Assembly (NCBI GenBank): GCA_009809945.1 | Contig: WTPW01001624.1 | Span: 1-64,000 of the forward strand | DNA length: 64,000 bases | Reading direction: 5' to 3' | Source: Gigaspora margarita | Taxonomy: Eukaryota > Glomeromycota > Glomeromycetes > Diversisporales > Gigasporaceae | Shown here: one piece after another, positions 25,171-36,450 of the stretch | How the letters are laid out: each line of letters starts with the position of its first letter | How positions within the stretch are numbered: position 1 is the first letter of the stretch | Notes under the pieces: generated by a model | Database searches by the model: none | Told to the model about the DNA's origin: nothing | Seen by the model: only the letters and a program-made list of their open reading frames with translations | Position numbers and translations under genes: made by a program

Positions 25171-26640
25171 TGAAATTTACTTTATTATAAAAATTTTTAA
25201 AATTATTAAAAAACTTTTATTTAAAGTTCAAAGTTTGTATAACTTTAGCCTTTACTATTAAATTTTTTTTATATTTTCTAAAATTTCATATATTTTTAAA
25301 GCTAAAAAAAATTTTTGCTTTTAGAACAAGTACTAATTTTTACAAGTAAATTACAAAACTTGTAATAATATAAGTTGTAATTCTTTACATAATCTATAAA
25401 GTTGTATTAAATTTGTTATTTCTAGACTAATAAAGTTATATTTATCATATAATAAAGTCATATTGTGATTTTATTAGTATTCTCTAATTGCAGTCCTCTC
25501 TAAATGCATGCACTGAAGCTGGTTCTGATGATGTGCATTTAGGGAAATTTAACTGTAATTGAACATTCTTTTATTATTTTAGAACTTTTGAAAAATTTCC
25601 AAAATGCTTTTTTTCATATATTTGAATAGATTCTATACTGTAATTTTTATTCTTCTTTAATTAGCTGCTTCTTATTTTAATTGCTCTTTTTTGTTTATAT
25701 ACATACTAATTAATAGTTCTTTATAATTTATTTGTAATAACTTAGAAGTTGGTTTGTTTTTATTTTTGCTATATTTTTTTACAAGTTTTTATCAATATTT
25801 TTTGTAATTTCCTTTATTTAAACTTTTTTTTTTTAAATACCATTTTTTCAAAGCTTTTTTTATTAGTTCCTTCTTTTAATTTATTTATATTTTAATTATT
25901 TTTTTTAAATTCTACTATATTTTTTGTTTGATATAAAATATTTTTTTAAGCTTTCTTTTTTTTATTATTTGTTTTTTCTAGTTTGTTAAATACTTCTAAT
26001 ATTATTGAAACTTGACTTTTTATTTTTGAAACTTGAGCAGGTTTTTTCAAAAATTTTATCTTTTTGTAACCAATTGTCTTCTATTTGTACTAAAAAGTCT
26101 TTTATTTCTTTTATTCTATAATTGCTTATACTGTATTTTGTTGTAAACAGGATGTTCTGCCTTATTGTAAGATTATTATTTGTTTTGATTCTGATTTATA
26201 TTTTTCTTTATCTGCTGGAACTTGTTACTTGCTTGATTTCTTATATATTATCTAGTTGTATATTTTAATTGTTTTTCCAACCAGATATACAACTTTCAGA
26301 TACTTTATACCAAGCTATACTGCTATGTTTCTGTTCTTTGAAAGAGTTGAACTTTGTACTACTATAGAAAGCTTTAATTTTTTTTTATTTCTTTTAAATA
26401 ATTTTTGTAATACAATTATTGTCTTTATAATATTGAATCTTAAATATAAATTTTTTCAAAGCTTCTAAAAACTTCTTTTATTATATTTTAAATATATTCT
26501 AGTATATTTTATATATTTTTATTTTTGTTTAAATCTGGATGTATTTGTTTTATTTTAATTTGTATTATTATTATTATGTTTTTTATTTCTTTAATAGTTT
26601 TGTTAATATTAATTTAAAAAAAATGTATTTGTCATACCTG
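25171..26640. other. T-rich degenerate region with a small CAGT-ended hairpin
   Basis: No gene is supported. At 25492-25556 a small hairpin has ends CAGTCCTCTCTAAATGCA and, inverted, CAGTTAAATTTCCCTAAATGCA, like a Tigger-type mini-element. The remainder is T-rich, like 18400-21100 and 59470-60830, and may be decayed retrotransposon on the minus strand. Confidence 0.4.
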
Positions 26641-26649
26641 CAACACATC

Positions 26650-27055
26650 ACTAGCCCATAATGCCTTAAGGTCTTATTAATATTAAAGTAAGATTAAATT
26701 AAAGTTAGAATTAAAATTAATACAGAATTGTGAGAGGATCATTTTTTGTTAAAAGTATAGTAGGTGTTATTTTAGTAAAATTTTGAGTTATAAATATACC
26801 TGTGACAAAAAAAGCGTGTTGCAAAGTGCAACAAATACATTTTCCATTAATTTAATATATACTTTAGGAGGAATCTATTTGTCCCTTCTTGTGACACACT
26901 TATTTGTCACTACTCTATTTATAACTCAAAATCTTACTAAGATAATACCTATTGTACTTCTAACAAAAAATGATTCTCTTGCAATTCTATATTAATTTTA
27001 ATCCTAACTTTAATCTAATTCTACTTTAATATTAATGTGGCCTTATTGGCAGTGA
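26650..27055. mobile_element. Palindromic element, ~400 bp (MITE-like)
   Basis: Arms of about 170 bp pair imperfectly. AAGGTCTTATTAATATTAAA near the left end is mirrored by TTTAATATTAATGTGGCCTT near the right, and TTTTGTTAAAAGTATAGTAG by the complementary motif at 26945-26970. Terminal duplications are not clear. No coding capacity. Confidence 0.65.
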
Positions 27056-27264
27056 CAAATAAATGTGTTACAGGGGGTAACAAGAACATTATCCTATACT
27101 TTATATGCCAAACTATAATTGTCCATAATTTTACTATTAACTCAATATTTACTGGCTTGCATTATACTGTTCAGAAGCAACCTGTTGTACTAACTACTAC
27201 AGTAGTCAAAATATCTCTACAGCTCTATAATTACTATTGCGTTATGAGTCTATATAGTATTATG

Positions 27265-27543
27265 CAGTGTTGTACGTTTTGGCTGTCCATAGCCTTTTTT
27301 GGCTTGTCCATGCCAAAATTGTCCAAACGTCCAAGATTGTCCAAAGCTTGTCAGGCTTTAATAATTAATAAATCTATCTAAAAAATATATAACTATATTT
27401 TTTTGTTTAGATGCTGAATACATTCCAGTTAAAATTAAGATAGCTATCTTAATAAAATTTTAAGTAATTTTACTTTATTTAATTGTCCAAAATTGTCCAA
27501 AATTGTCCAAATTATTGTTCAAAGCTGTCCTGTAACAACACTG
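27265..27543. mobile_element. hAT-type non-autonomous element, 279 bp
   Basis: The ends are CAGTGTTGTAC and TAACAACACTG. A perfect 8-bp target-site duplication, GTATTATG, lies at 27257-27264 and 27544-27551, diagnostic of hAT transposition. The interior is made of repeated TTGTCCAAAA and GGCTTGTCCA motifs. It shares the end sequence with the 107-bp element at 18210. Confidence 0.92.
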
Positions 27544-27956
27544 GTATTATGTATTTGTTAGGAGAGTAGGGACCCTATAGAATTTTAAAAGATTAGAAAA
27601 CAATAAATCGCAATTTTTAGTGAATTTTGCTCTATAAAACAATATTATGACTTTTTATGTAGTATTAGTTATATAGAAAATTGATTGGTCAACTATTTTA
27701 ATATGCCAATCATATTTGCGTATTTAGTGTAACTATACCTACTGACAACCCATTTTTTTAAAACAAAAACATTTGAAAAGTTCCATTGTAGACTATGAAT
27801 CAGCTTCATAAAAATTCTGAATTTCAATTAGCAAAAATAACAACAAAATTAGACAATTTAGCATGATAAAAAAAGCATTTTATTGATATTACAATAAAAA
27901 ACAATATTTGCTAATGACCAAAACAATATTTGCATAATAATATTATAATTTTATAG

Positions 27957-28065
27957 TGTCCTTGTAGAGAAGTGACAAAAATTAGATGATTTTTTAAGGA
28001 AGATAAAAAATGTTGAAATTATATATAGAAACCTGACCAAATCTATATTAAGGTAACTTACTGAT
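27957..28065 (+). mobile_element. Dispersed ~150-bp repeat, copy B (partial)
   Basis: Matches the left two thirds of the copy at 38886: GTGACAAAAATTAGATGATT, TTGAAATTATATATAGAAAC and CCTGACCAA. The right end is lost. Confidence 0.6.
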
Positions 28066-28670
28066 AATTTACCACAAATTTTATAAATTACTGTAATTTT
28101 ACAACCCTGGCTCTAACCTTTATGCTGTTTTTACTCTAACTAGTATTAAAGATTTAATGTTCTAAGTGTTCCTAGGAACATTTAAAAAAATTTAGAAATA
28201 CTAAATTTAGAATTTATATTCTCTATTAGAAACAAAGTGGAAACACAAAAGTAATAATTTGTGTTCTCTATAGTGATAGTTTTTTAGCATAACATGCTTT
28301 TTTTTTAATCATGGTATGGCATGTATAGTTTTTTTTAGTTGTGGCATGATATATATAATTTTTTAGCTATAGGATTGGATTGTAATATTGATTTTCATTA
28401 TAGGAACATTAAACCTTTTTTGAAAACATAAATTTAATATTTTATGTTTCTGAAGAGCAAACAAAAATTTTCAAATCTAGGTTTAGACCACAAATAAGTA
28501 TTTAAATTATATTTGGATATATGTCTGAGTTTTTATTCTTAACAATAGATTTAAGCAATGAAAGTTTTAGTTTTGTAAAAAGTTTCTATTAAATCTAATA
28601 AAGATAAAAGCATAGTCTCACTTTTAATATTAAAAAAAAAAAATTTCAAATCTTTTTTACTGACCCTAGC

Positions 28671-29676
28671 CAGTATTGGCACATTGTCATTTAAAATAAA
28701 TGATACCTTGTCATATAACAAATCATTTTTGTTATAAAAAAATCATTTATTTTTTTATGACTATACTTATCATTTATATAATTTGTAGGTTGCTTGATAG
28801 CTAAAGACAATATCAATATATTTTCTTCATAGTTATGCACCATACTGAAATAAGAGATAAAACAATAAACTTGCTATTGTGATGTGTAGATGAATTAGTT
28901 GGTTTTGGAATCAACTGTTTTAATTCCTACCATAATTTGCTATAAAAATTTTGTTACAAAATTTGTTAGCTATCGTAATAACACACAGTATTGGAATTAA
29001 CAAATGTGGTTTCTATCTAATTAAATGTAAAAATTTGTTATAAAACTTATTGACTATTGTTGTATTGTGGTAATTTACTGTAAAAAAAATTATGTATGCA
29101 CATACATACATCAATACTTGATATTATGGAACTTAATATTTGGTTGATTCATTCATTATCATTTTGATCATAGGTTGTATAACCAATCAAAAGCATTAAT
29201 AACTTGATCCAATTGCTACATTAGTTTTAGTACAGTACATTGGATCACATTTTGGATATAACCATGATTTATTGGTTAGTAGATTAATATAAAGCTACAA
29301 ACTACAAGAATCGCTGAGAAAATTAATAATTATTAGATAACTTGGATGGCAAAAATTCCAACCAAAAATTTACAAAAAATGAAAAATCTAGAAATCAATC
29401 GTCTAAATCTTTAGTGGAATGTAATTTTTTTTTAGTATTTGCTAATATATTTTAATAAATCTTACTTTTTTTTTTATCAATTCTAGAACAATTAGTATTA
29501 TTGTCATTTATTTGTCATTTTAATGTCATTTATAAAAATATTTTTTATGACTAGTCATTTTGTCATGGTTTTGTACAAAATTTTTTTATAATAAATGACA
29601 TTGTCATTTTAAAATGACATATCATTTATTGTCATTTTCATAAAAATTTTTATGACCTTGTCATTTGCCAACACTG
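28671..29676. mobile_element. hAT-type non-autonomous element, ~1.0 kb
   Basis: The left end is CAGTATTGGCACATTGTCAT. The right end, inverted, is CAGTGTTGGCAAATGACAAG. Flanks are ACCCTAGC (28663-28670) and ACCCTAAC (29677-29684), an 8-bp duplication with one mismatch. Subterminal regions are packed with TGTCATTT/AAATGACA motifs, as expected for transposase-binding sites. No transposase frame remains. Confidence 0.8.
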
Positions 29677-29898
29677 ACCCTAACCCCAACTATAACATGT
29701 TTTTAAGTTTATACGCAACTTTTTACTTAAAAAACAAAACACGTTTGTTTTGACTATCACATTACACCTGATCCTAATTTTGATTGGCTAAAATTTCATG
29801 GGTGAACAATTTTTTGTGAGACCTAGCGGCATACCTTAGTACGACAGAATAAACTGATAAAATATCATTGTTTTTACAACCGTTTTTTTTTCAGCTCA

Positions 29899-32112
29899 GA
29901 ATGTCAAAAAACCAAGCGTATGAATATTTTAATCGTAGGTACTCTGAGTGGAACATCCTGGGATTTTTAAACTATTGTGATGTGGAGCCATTCGCTATCA
30001 AGATAGACTATTATATAAATGCCTAGAGACAATAGTTAATCGCGAACAGAGTAACCGGCAGAAAAAGCACAGGAGCTTATCGATAGATACAGAAATGCAA
30101 GTAGACTGTTTTTTTATTGGCGTAACTGAGGCTTATTAGGTTGTCAGTCATTCAAGGCTATGAGCTGAGCCGCAAGACCAGTGTTGGAGCTCAGGGGACT
30201 TACTAGGTTGCTTGATGTTAAAAGGCTACTAGCTCAACCAACACTGGACCCACTGGATACAGGTGACTTATTAGGTTGCCTGATATTCAGATGGGATGAA
30301 TTGTACTAAGAGTATTATTAACTTCCTGAATCTTCAATGCCAGGATCCTCGATCTGATCGTACAATGGCTAGACAATGGGAGCAAAAGCGCTTACAAAAG
30401 CAAATTCATGTTCATCAACCGACATATACGGAGATTTCAAATACTGGAACGATCTATGGAGGGACAATCAACACCAAAACTATCAGCGTGAATAAAATAT
30501 ACTCAAAGAAGACCAAGAAGAGGTATCTATTCACATTTTTTTAACTAGAGGTTTAAAATCATCAGAGCGAATAATTTTAAATTTTACACCTTAGGACAAT
30601 TGTGGGGTTCAACTCAAAGACGGGCAAAAAGGTAACAACTATCAGATATTAAATTTCTTTTGTAGTTTTTATTTACAAAACTTTATAAATTTATTTTTAT
30701 GTGCCCATTCAGAGAATATCATATTTTGAACCAGAAACCGATGATGAAGAATTTGAGGTATGAGATATATTGTTATATAATATACGGTGATAATATGAAG
30801 AAAAGATGAATCTGATAGTGAACTTGTTTATTTATAGGAAGAGAGTGTGTTATTATTTGAGCCTTCGGAATTATCAACAATCCGAAAAATGGTCACAGAA
30901 ACTGAAAAAATTTCAGATGGCTGGGAAGTTAAGCTATTGAAATGGCAACAACACAGCATTAATCAATTAGATCATGGAATTCAGTACCCATCAAAGCGAA
31001 ACATACACTGTATTCTTGTTGCTTCTTCGATCTTTTATTTTAAAGAAGAAAACGAGCAGGTATATTATGGCTTCCTAATAGCAGATAAAATTGCCGATAT
31101 TCAATCACACTTAATCTCAAAGTTCAAGATGATAGAAATTCCAAATGGAGTAAAGGAGTTTGTGCGAGAAATAAAAAGGTTTGCGAATTAAGTTTTATAT
31201 TTTAATGTGTTCAAAATAAATCATTTCATGGATTATCATATTGCGTTTATTAGGATTATCAACAAGATAGTCTAGAAGAGATTGAGAGATTTCTAAAGCA
31301 ATATGTTGGGAACCAATTCAGAGATAGACATTAAACAGAGCATTTTTTAGACTTTTGGAGGAATGTGTACTGTTGGATCCCTCAACAAACACGAATGAAT
31401 TGACGGAAAGAATGTAGATGATGGATTACATAGCACCGATGTTTAATAGAATAATCCATTATTTCAATTATACAACCACGTATTCATAGTATGATATTTT
31501 ATATTTAAGAAGCAACCAATTCATACTTGTTAATTTTAGGATTGATGTGCCATCTAATGCATCTAAATTACGTCGAGGCCATCGTGGTCAAGCACCAGAT
31601 TACAAGCTGAATAATAAAAATGGAACTCGTACAGCTGTATTTAGTGAAGTAACTAGCCCAAAACGTCAAAATGAAGAACCTAAAGTTTACTGGGACATCT
31701 ACCGTGGTGCTACACATGCGAAAGATGCCATAGGTTATGATATCAGTCAGTATAATATACGACCGGATGAGACGAAACGAATCATAATATTTATCAATGG
31801 CTTTAAAATGACTGTGTGTGTTATGAAATTACATTCTTCCGGAATATATCTATTGGTTAAAGTGGCGTCATGTACTATTTCGAAAACTGCTAGAGATCTA
31901 GAGCAAATTATGATCTTTTACCAAATTTTAATGAGTATTCGGGTTAGTGTTTTCAATATTTCGATATTTGTAAATTTCATTCTAATTTAAAACTTGAGGA
32001 TGTTGCGGTAGATGTGTTGGACGAGAGATCCTGTACTATGCCACTTCAAGTAAATTATAAAGAATGGCTTCGTCCAACTGCTAGTACACCCACCACGCTA
32101 AAAACTGATTGA
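29899..32112 (+). pseudogene. Decayed multi-exon gene of unknown family
   Basis: Coding-like sequence with regular GT-AG introns. A first segment at 29901-30026 encodes 42 residues beginning MSKNQAYEYF. A further frame at 30062-30118 encodes PAEKAQELIDRY. Later exons fit at about 30296-30522, 30595-30631, 30713-30757 and 30838-31182, with compatible phases (acidic EPETDDEEFE segment, then LLFEPSELSTIRKM). After that the frame breaks: an exon-like stretch (31255-31332) ends in TAA, the next frame (31342-31413, LLDPSTNTNELTER) ends in TAG. The 3' part is clean: exon 31540-31942, a 56-bp intron, exon 31999-32112 with a TGA stop. The 3' exons contain APDY...FSEVTS, faintly like a PD-(D/E)XK nuclease core, followed by IIIFINGFKMTV. 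I do not recognise the family. Confidence 0.55.
30119..30290. repeat. ~65-bp tandem repeat inside the decayed gene
   Basis: Three imperfect units start with GGCTTATTAGGTTG, GGACTTACTAGGTTG and GTGACTTATTAGGTTG. Units contain CAGTGTTGG or its complement. The array separates the first segments of the decayed gene from its later exons. Confidence 0.6.
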
Positions 32113-32763
32113 TCTTTAACATAAAGTTCATGTGAATTGTATATTTTTGTTTATGTAATTCAGTCTTTTTTCTTGTTTTTACTAATAGATTTGAAATTCT
32201 AATTAGTGTTCCGAATCGAACCGGCTCGATTAGGCTCATCAGAATTTGGGGTTGGTTGAAAGGCTTGCGAGCTAATAGTGCAAATTATTAATTATTAAAG
32301 TCGTATAGAAAACTGAAAGTGGTACATTTTTTAATTCGGATACCATACTAGTACAAGTTACTATTTTAATAAATACCCTGAATTTAAAAATCTGTAATTT
32401 AATGCCTTTTATCGTAAAATCCTGCTTTTTTTTGTTGATTTTCAAAACACTTGCAATGTTTATTCTTTTTTGGTGGGATCTACTTACCTCACGATTTTGT
32501 ATATACTATTTACTCTTATTCGATCTATTCTTTACTCTTTAATAGCAAATAGCAAATAGCAAATTTCGAATCTATTACTAGTTCGTATCCTCTTAATGAC
32601 TTGGTGCAAACAACAATTTCATTTATTCTTTAGGTTTCCCTCCATTTTTACAAGTGTTCTGATCTAAGTTTGTGTATTTATTTCCTAAAATTTATGATTT
32701 TTGTGTTTTATCATTTCAGATTTTTTAATAAGTTGATGAATTGATAATCATCGATCGACAAAG
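32113..32763. other. 3' flank of the decayed gene
   Basis: No gene is seen. AT-rich unique sequence with a triple AGCAAAT repeat at 32543-32565. Confidence 0.4.
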
Positions 32764-33507
32764 ACTATAGCGAAAGGGGTGAAGGGAAATAAATTTACCT
32801 TTCTGTCAAGTTACATTTCTGCTATTTTTGCACAAATCGAAAATGTAACTTGCTATTTTTAAGATAATAAATACTGTATATGTAAAAACATGCTCTGAAC
32901 AACTTTACTTAGGTGACGAAAGTAGGTTACCTTGTAAGAAAAATGGGTTATCTATGTACTAAAGTTAAAATTTATCATTTTTCATGATTGAACTTTTTTC
33001 TTATTAGGTAACCTATTTTGGGCTTCTAAACAAAGTTTTTTAGCATGTAATTTTACTTGTATTTAGGGTCAAACTGCGCTTTTTCGAACCTTTTACTAAG
33101 TGAAAAATGGGGGCTAAAGTTAGAAAAATTTTTTTTCTAACTTTAGCCCCATTTTTTACTTAGTAAAAGGTTCAAGAAAGCGCGTTTTAACCGCAATATG
33201 AGTAGAATTACCTGCTGAACAAGTTTACTTAGAAGCCCAAAGCAGGTTATCTAGACAAAAAATTTGGTTTTATATTGAAAACCTAAAAAGTTTAATTTTA
33301 GTACATAGATAACCCATTTTTCTTACAAGGTAACCTACTTTAGTCGCCTAAGTAAAATTGTTCGGAGCATGTTTTTACATATATTTATTATCTTAAAAAT
33401 AACAAATATTTGTTTTTGCTAAAGTTACATTTTCGATTTGTGCAAAAATAGCAGAACTGTAACTTGACAGAAAGGTAAGTTTATTTCCCTTCTTTTGCTC
33501 TATATAA
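32764..33507. mobile_element. Large palindromic element, ~740 bp
   Basis: Two arms of about 360 bp pair almost end to end, centred near 33135. The left arm starts GAAGGGAAATAAATTTACC and the right arm ends with the complement, GGTAAGTTTATTTCCCTTC. Internal matches include TGCAAAAATAGCAG, TACAAGGTAACCTAC, GGGTTATCTATGTAC and ACCTTTTACTAAGTGAAAAA. No coding frame. It is either a fold-back transposon or a MITE derived from an inverted duplication. Confidence 0.8.
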
Positions 33508-34559
33508 TCGCAAAATTTAATTTTAAATTATTATGTAGGTTGAAAATAATCTTGGCTTTAAAGTTTATAGTAATTTTATATATTTTTTTATAATTTTATA
33601 TATAACAATATTTTATATGACATATTATATGACTATTAGATATATTTTATTATACGTACTCCTGCTGCTTTAGTCTAATTATATACTATACTCTGGCATT
33701 CTTGTTATGTTTGCTTCTGTACTATATTTCTGTTATAACCATATACTTATTGGCCAAGTCAATTAACTTAAAGAGATTTATTGAGAACCAAATCAGCATG
33801 AGTAAGAAAAACTTAGTAATATAAATTGCTCATTTCAAATACAGTCATCTTCCTCTATAATCACCTCCTATATAATTACTACTTCTATATAATCACACAA
33901 TTTTTTATGAAAATTTTTTTACTTATAAAAATCTCTGTATATAGTCACAATTCACTTATAATCACTATCACATTTTTTTATCATAAATAAAAATATTTAT
34001 ATTATATATTCTCCTTCTATAAAATCACATTTAAATAAATAAAATATAGAGAGTGAACATTAAGCTAAATTAGTAATTTCTATCATAAGTTGCTGCAAAA
34101 ATTCTGTTATGAACCTACCTTGCCACTCCGGTAATCATAATATGTGATAAGTTTGTATGGAATTATCATAATTTTCATAATAAGTTGCTGTATAAAATTC
34201 TGTTAAAAAATTCATTATTCCAGTGATGCATAGTATGTAGTTAAGGTTGAGTTAATTTGCAGCAGAATTATCATGGTTTCTACCATGAATTGCTATAAAA
34301 GACCGTTACAAAACCTACTATGTATTCCAGTGATACAGTATATGGTTCACTTATGCATGTTATTAATGTAATCTATATTCCAGTAAGAATGTCTGTAAGT
34401 TAGCATAATGACAAAAATTGATTTTTTAAAATCATAAAAATCCAAGAACACTGAGTAGAGCATAGCTACAAGTGAAATTATATGTTATCATAAGATTATC
34501 ATTGATTGTTTATATAAAAAAATCCAATGCACTCACAAATACCGATACTAGCTAACCTG

Positions 34560-36440
34560 ATCTATAAATAATAGAGGTTTGAGTAGATTTAATTCATTCA
34601 AATCCTTTGTTATGGCTTTTCATCAAACCAGTAAAAAATCTGATGAAAACAAAAAAAAAAAAAGAATAACACTCAAGGCTATAAATAAATACCCTATAAA
34701 AAAATGTACCGTAAAGGTACGTAAAGGCACGCATTTTGGTGACACAGATTAAACCCGTATTTGGTACATAGGAGGCTTGGATTGACACAGATTTTTTGGT
34801 CTGTGGTGGACCGTATGCCTATACAAATTGGACCGTTAATGGCTCAGGTTTTGCAACACCAAATGGCATGGGTTTTGGCACGGGTAATTAACGTGAATTA
34901 ACGTGAAATAAAAAAAAATATACAAGTAGATTACATAAATTTATATCAACAATCAATATAATACTATATGAACAAACTAACTGCACATGTATCAAAATAT
35001 TGTAAAGAATTTTTTTTGTTACACCCAGAGCAGTATCATTAGTAAAATTATAAGATATTGCAATTTTTTTTTAAAAAAACGTATATTGACCTTTCATTCT
35101 TCATGAAATAAGCCAACATGTGCCACTTTTGACACGTATCATTCCGTGAAATGAAGGTGCCATTACGTATGACGTGACCACCTCCCTGTACCACTTTTTA
35201 CTGTGACATTCTGTCAGCACCTCTATACATAACACTCTGAGTCACCAACTCATACCACACCCCGGACCAGTTTTTTTATAGGTATATAGGATGAAATGTC
35301 CATAAAAGCAACAATAAGACATGTTTCAATATGCACTGATCTTTTTTTATCGATTCGTAGAGTTTTTTTCGCATAAGTCAAGAAAGTGTTAATTAATGGT
35401 ACCGACTAAAGCCACTAACAAATACCACCAACTGATCTAATCTTTATCTATCTCCTAGTTCTCGAATTGGCAGGTAGAAAGAGGTATGTTCGGGTCTCAA
35501 GGTTTGTTGGGCCTTGCTGTACAAAATTATAATCAATCGTTAAGTCATTTAACGATATCTATTCACAATATTATTGGATTTTTGAAGTAGATCATTAAGT
35601 CACTTAACTAAGTCTATTAACGCCCATAGATTTCTTACAAAAACATTAATAAATGAGTTTACTCCTAACGTGACTTCACTTTAATCTCACTCTAACCCTA
35701 AAGGGTTTCATTGGATAAAAGTCACAGGAGTGGTAAAATTTGTAGGAGAGTTACCACAGCTATATAAGTTTGCGATATCACGTGATCACAGTATTGGATT
35801 TTTGAGGTAGATCGTTAAATCACTTAACAATATCTGTTTACAATATCACATGATCACAGTATTATTGGATTTTTGAAGTAGATCATTAAGTCATTTAATG
35901 ATCTCGATCGGGTTCTAAGTTTAATTGCTTAAGAAATCACGAGGATTAAAGATCAATCAACAATATTTTGTTTAACAAATTAGGTAAATAGATTGATCGA
36001 TTACTAATTTTCTTATTCTTATTTTATTACTAACGATTTAGATTTTGTCAATGGTCAAGGGGACAAAAAAGGTGACAAATGATTTTACAAGGACAAAAAT
36101 ATTCTTTTGGAATAATATAACAATTTTATTATAACAGAAATAAATATAAGGTAACAACTATGACAGATTAAATCTGATTTCATTGTCAATATTTAATCAA
36201 TCATTTTAATTTTACTGATTAAAATTTGATCGTAGTAAAATTACTAATATTGCTGACATATTTTGATTTATTTAGTTGAGTTACCACCAATGTGAGGTGC
36301 ACTAACGAAGAGTTGATTATATTAAAAAATAAAAACAAATAAACAAATTATTTTGCAGCGGTGACAAAAAGGTCTATATATAAATCTATAGTTCTACTTA
36401 ATAATGTAAAAATTAAAAGAATAATAAAATAACTGTATCA
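34560..36440. other. Non-coding left part of the pogo element
   Basis: No gene is supported. At 35560-35920 a segment containing GGATTTTTGAAGTAGATCAT and TTAAGTCATTTAA is repeated about three times with intervening CACATGATCACAGTATT. Confidence 0.5.
35560..35920. repeat. Direct repeats around TATTGGATTTTTGAAGTAG
   Basis: Three copies (about 35570, 35793 and 35862) of a 50-60 bp segment, with AACGATATCTRTT and TCACRTGATCAC as linkers. Confidence 0.7.
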
Positions 36441-36450
36441 TGTCTTGCCG

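Noticed and set aside
30179..30246. Possible miniature hAT element with CAGTGTTGG...CCAACACTG ends
   Set aside because: The flanks (CGCAAGAC and GACCCACT) are not duplicated, and the segment is part of a ~65-bp tandem repeat.
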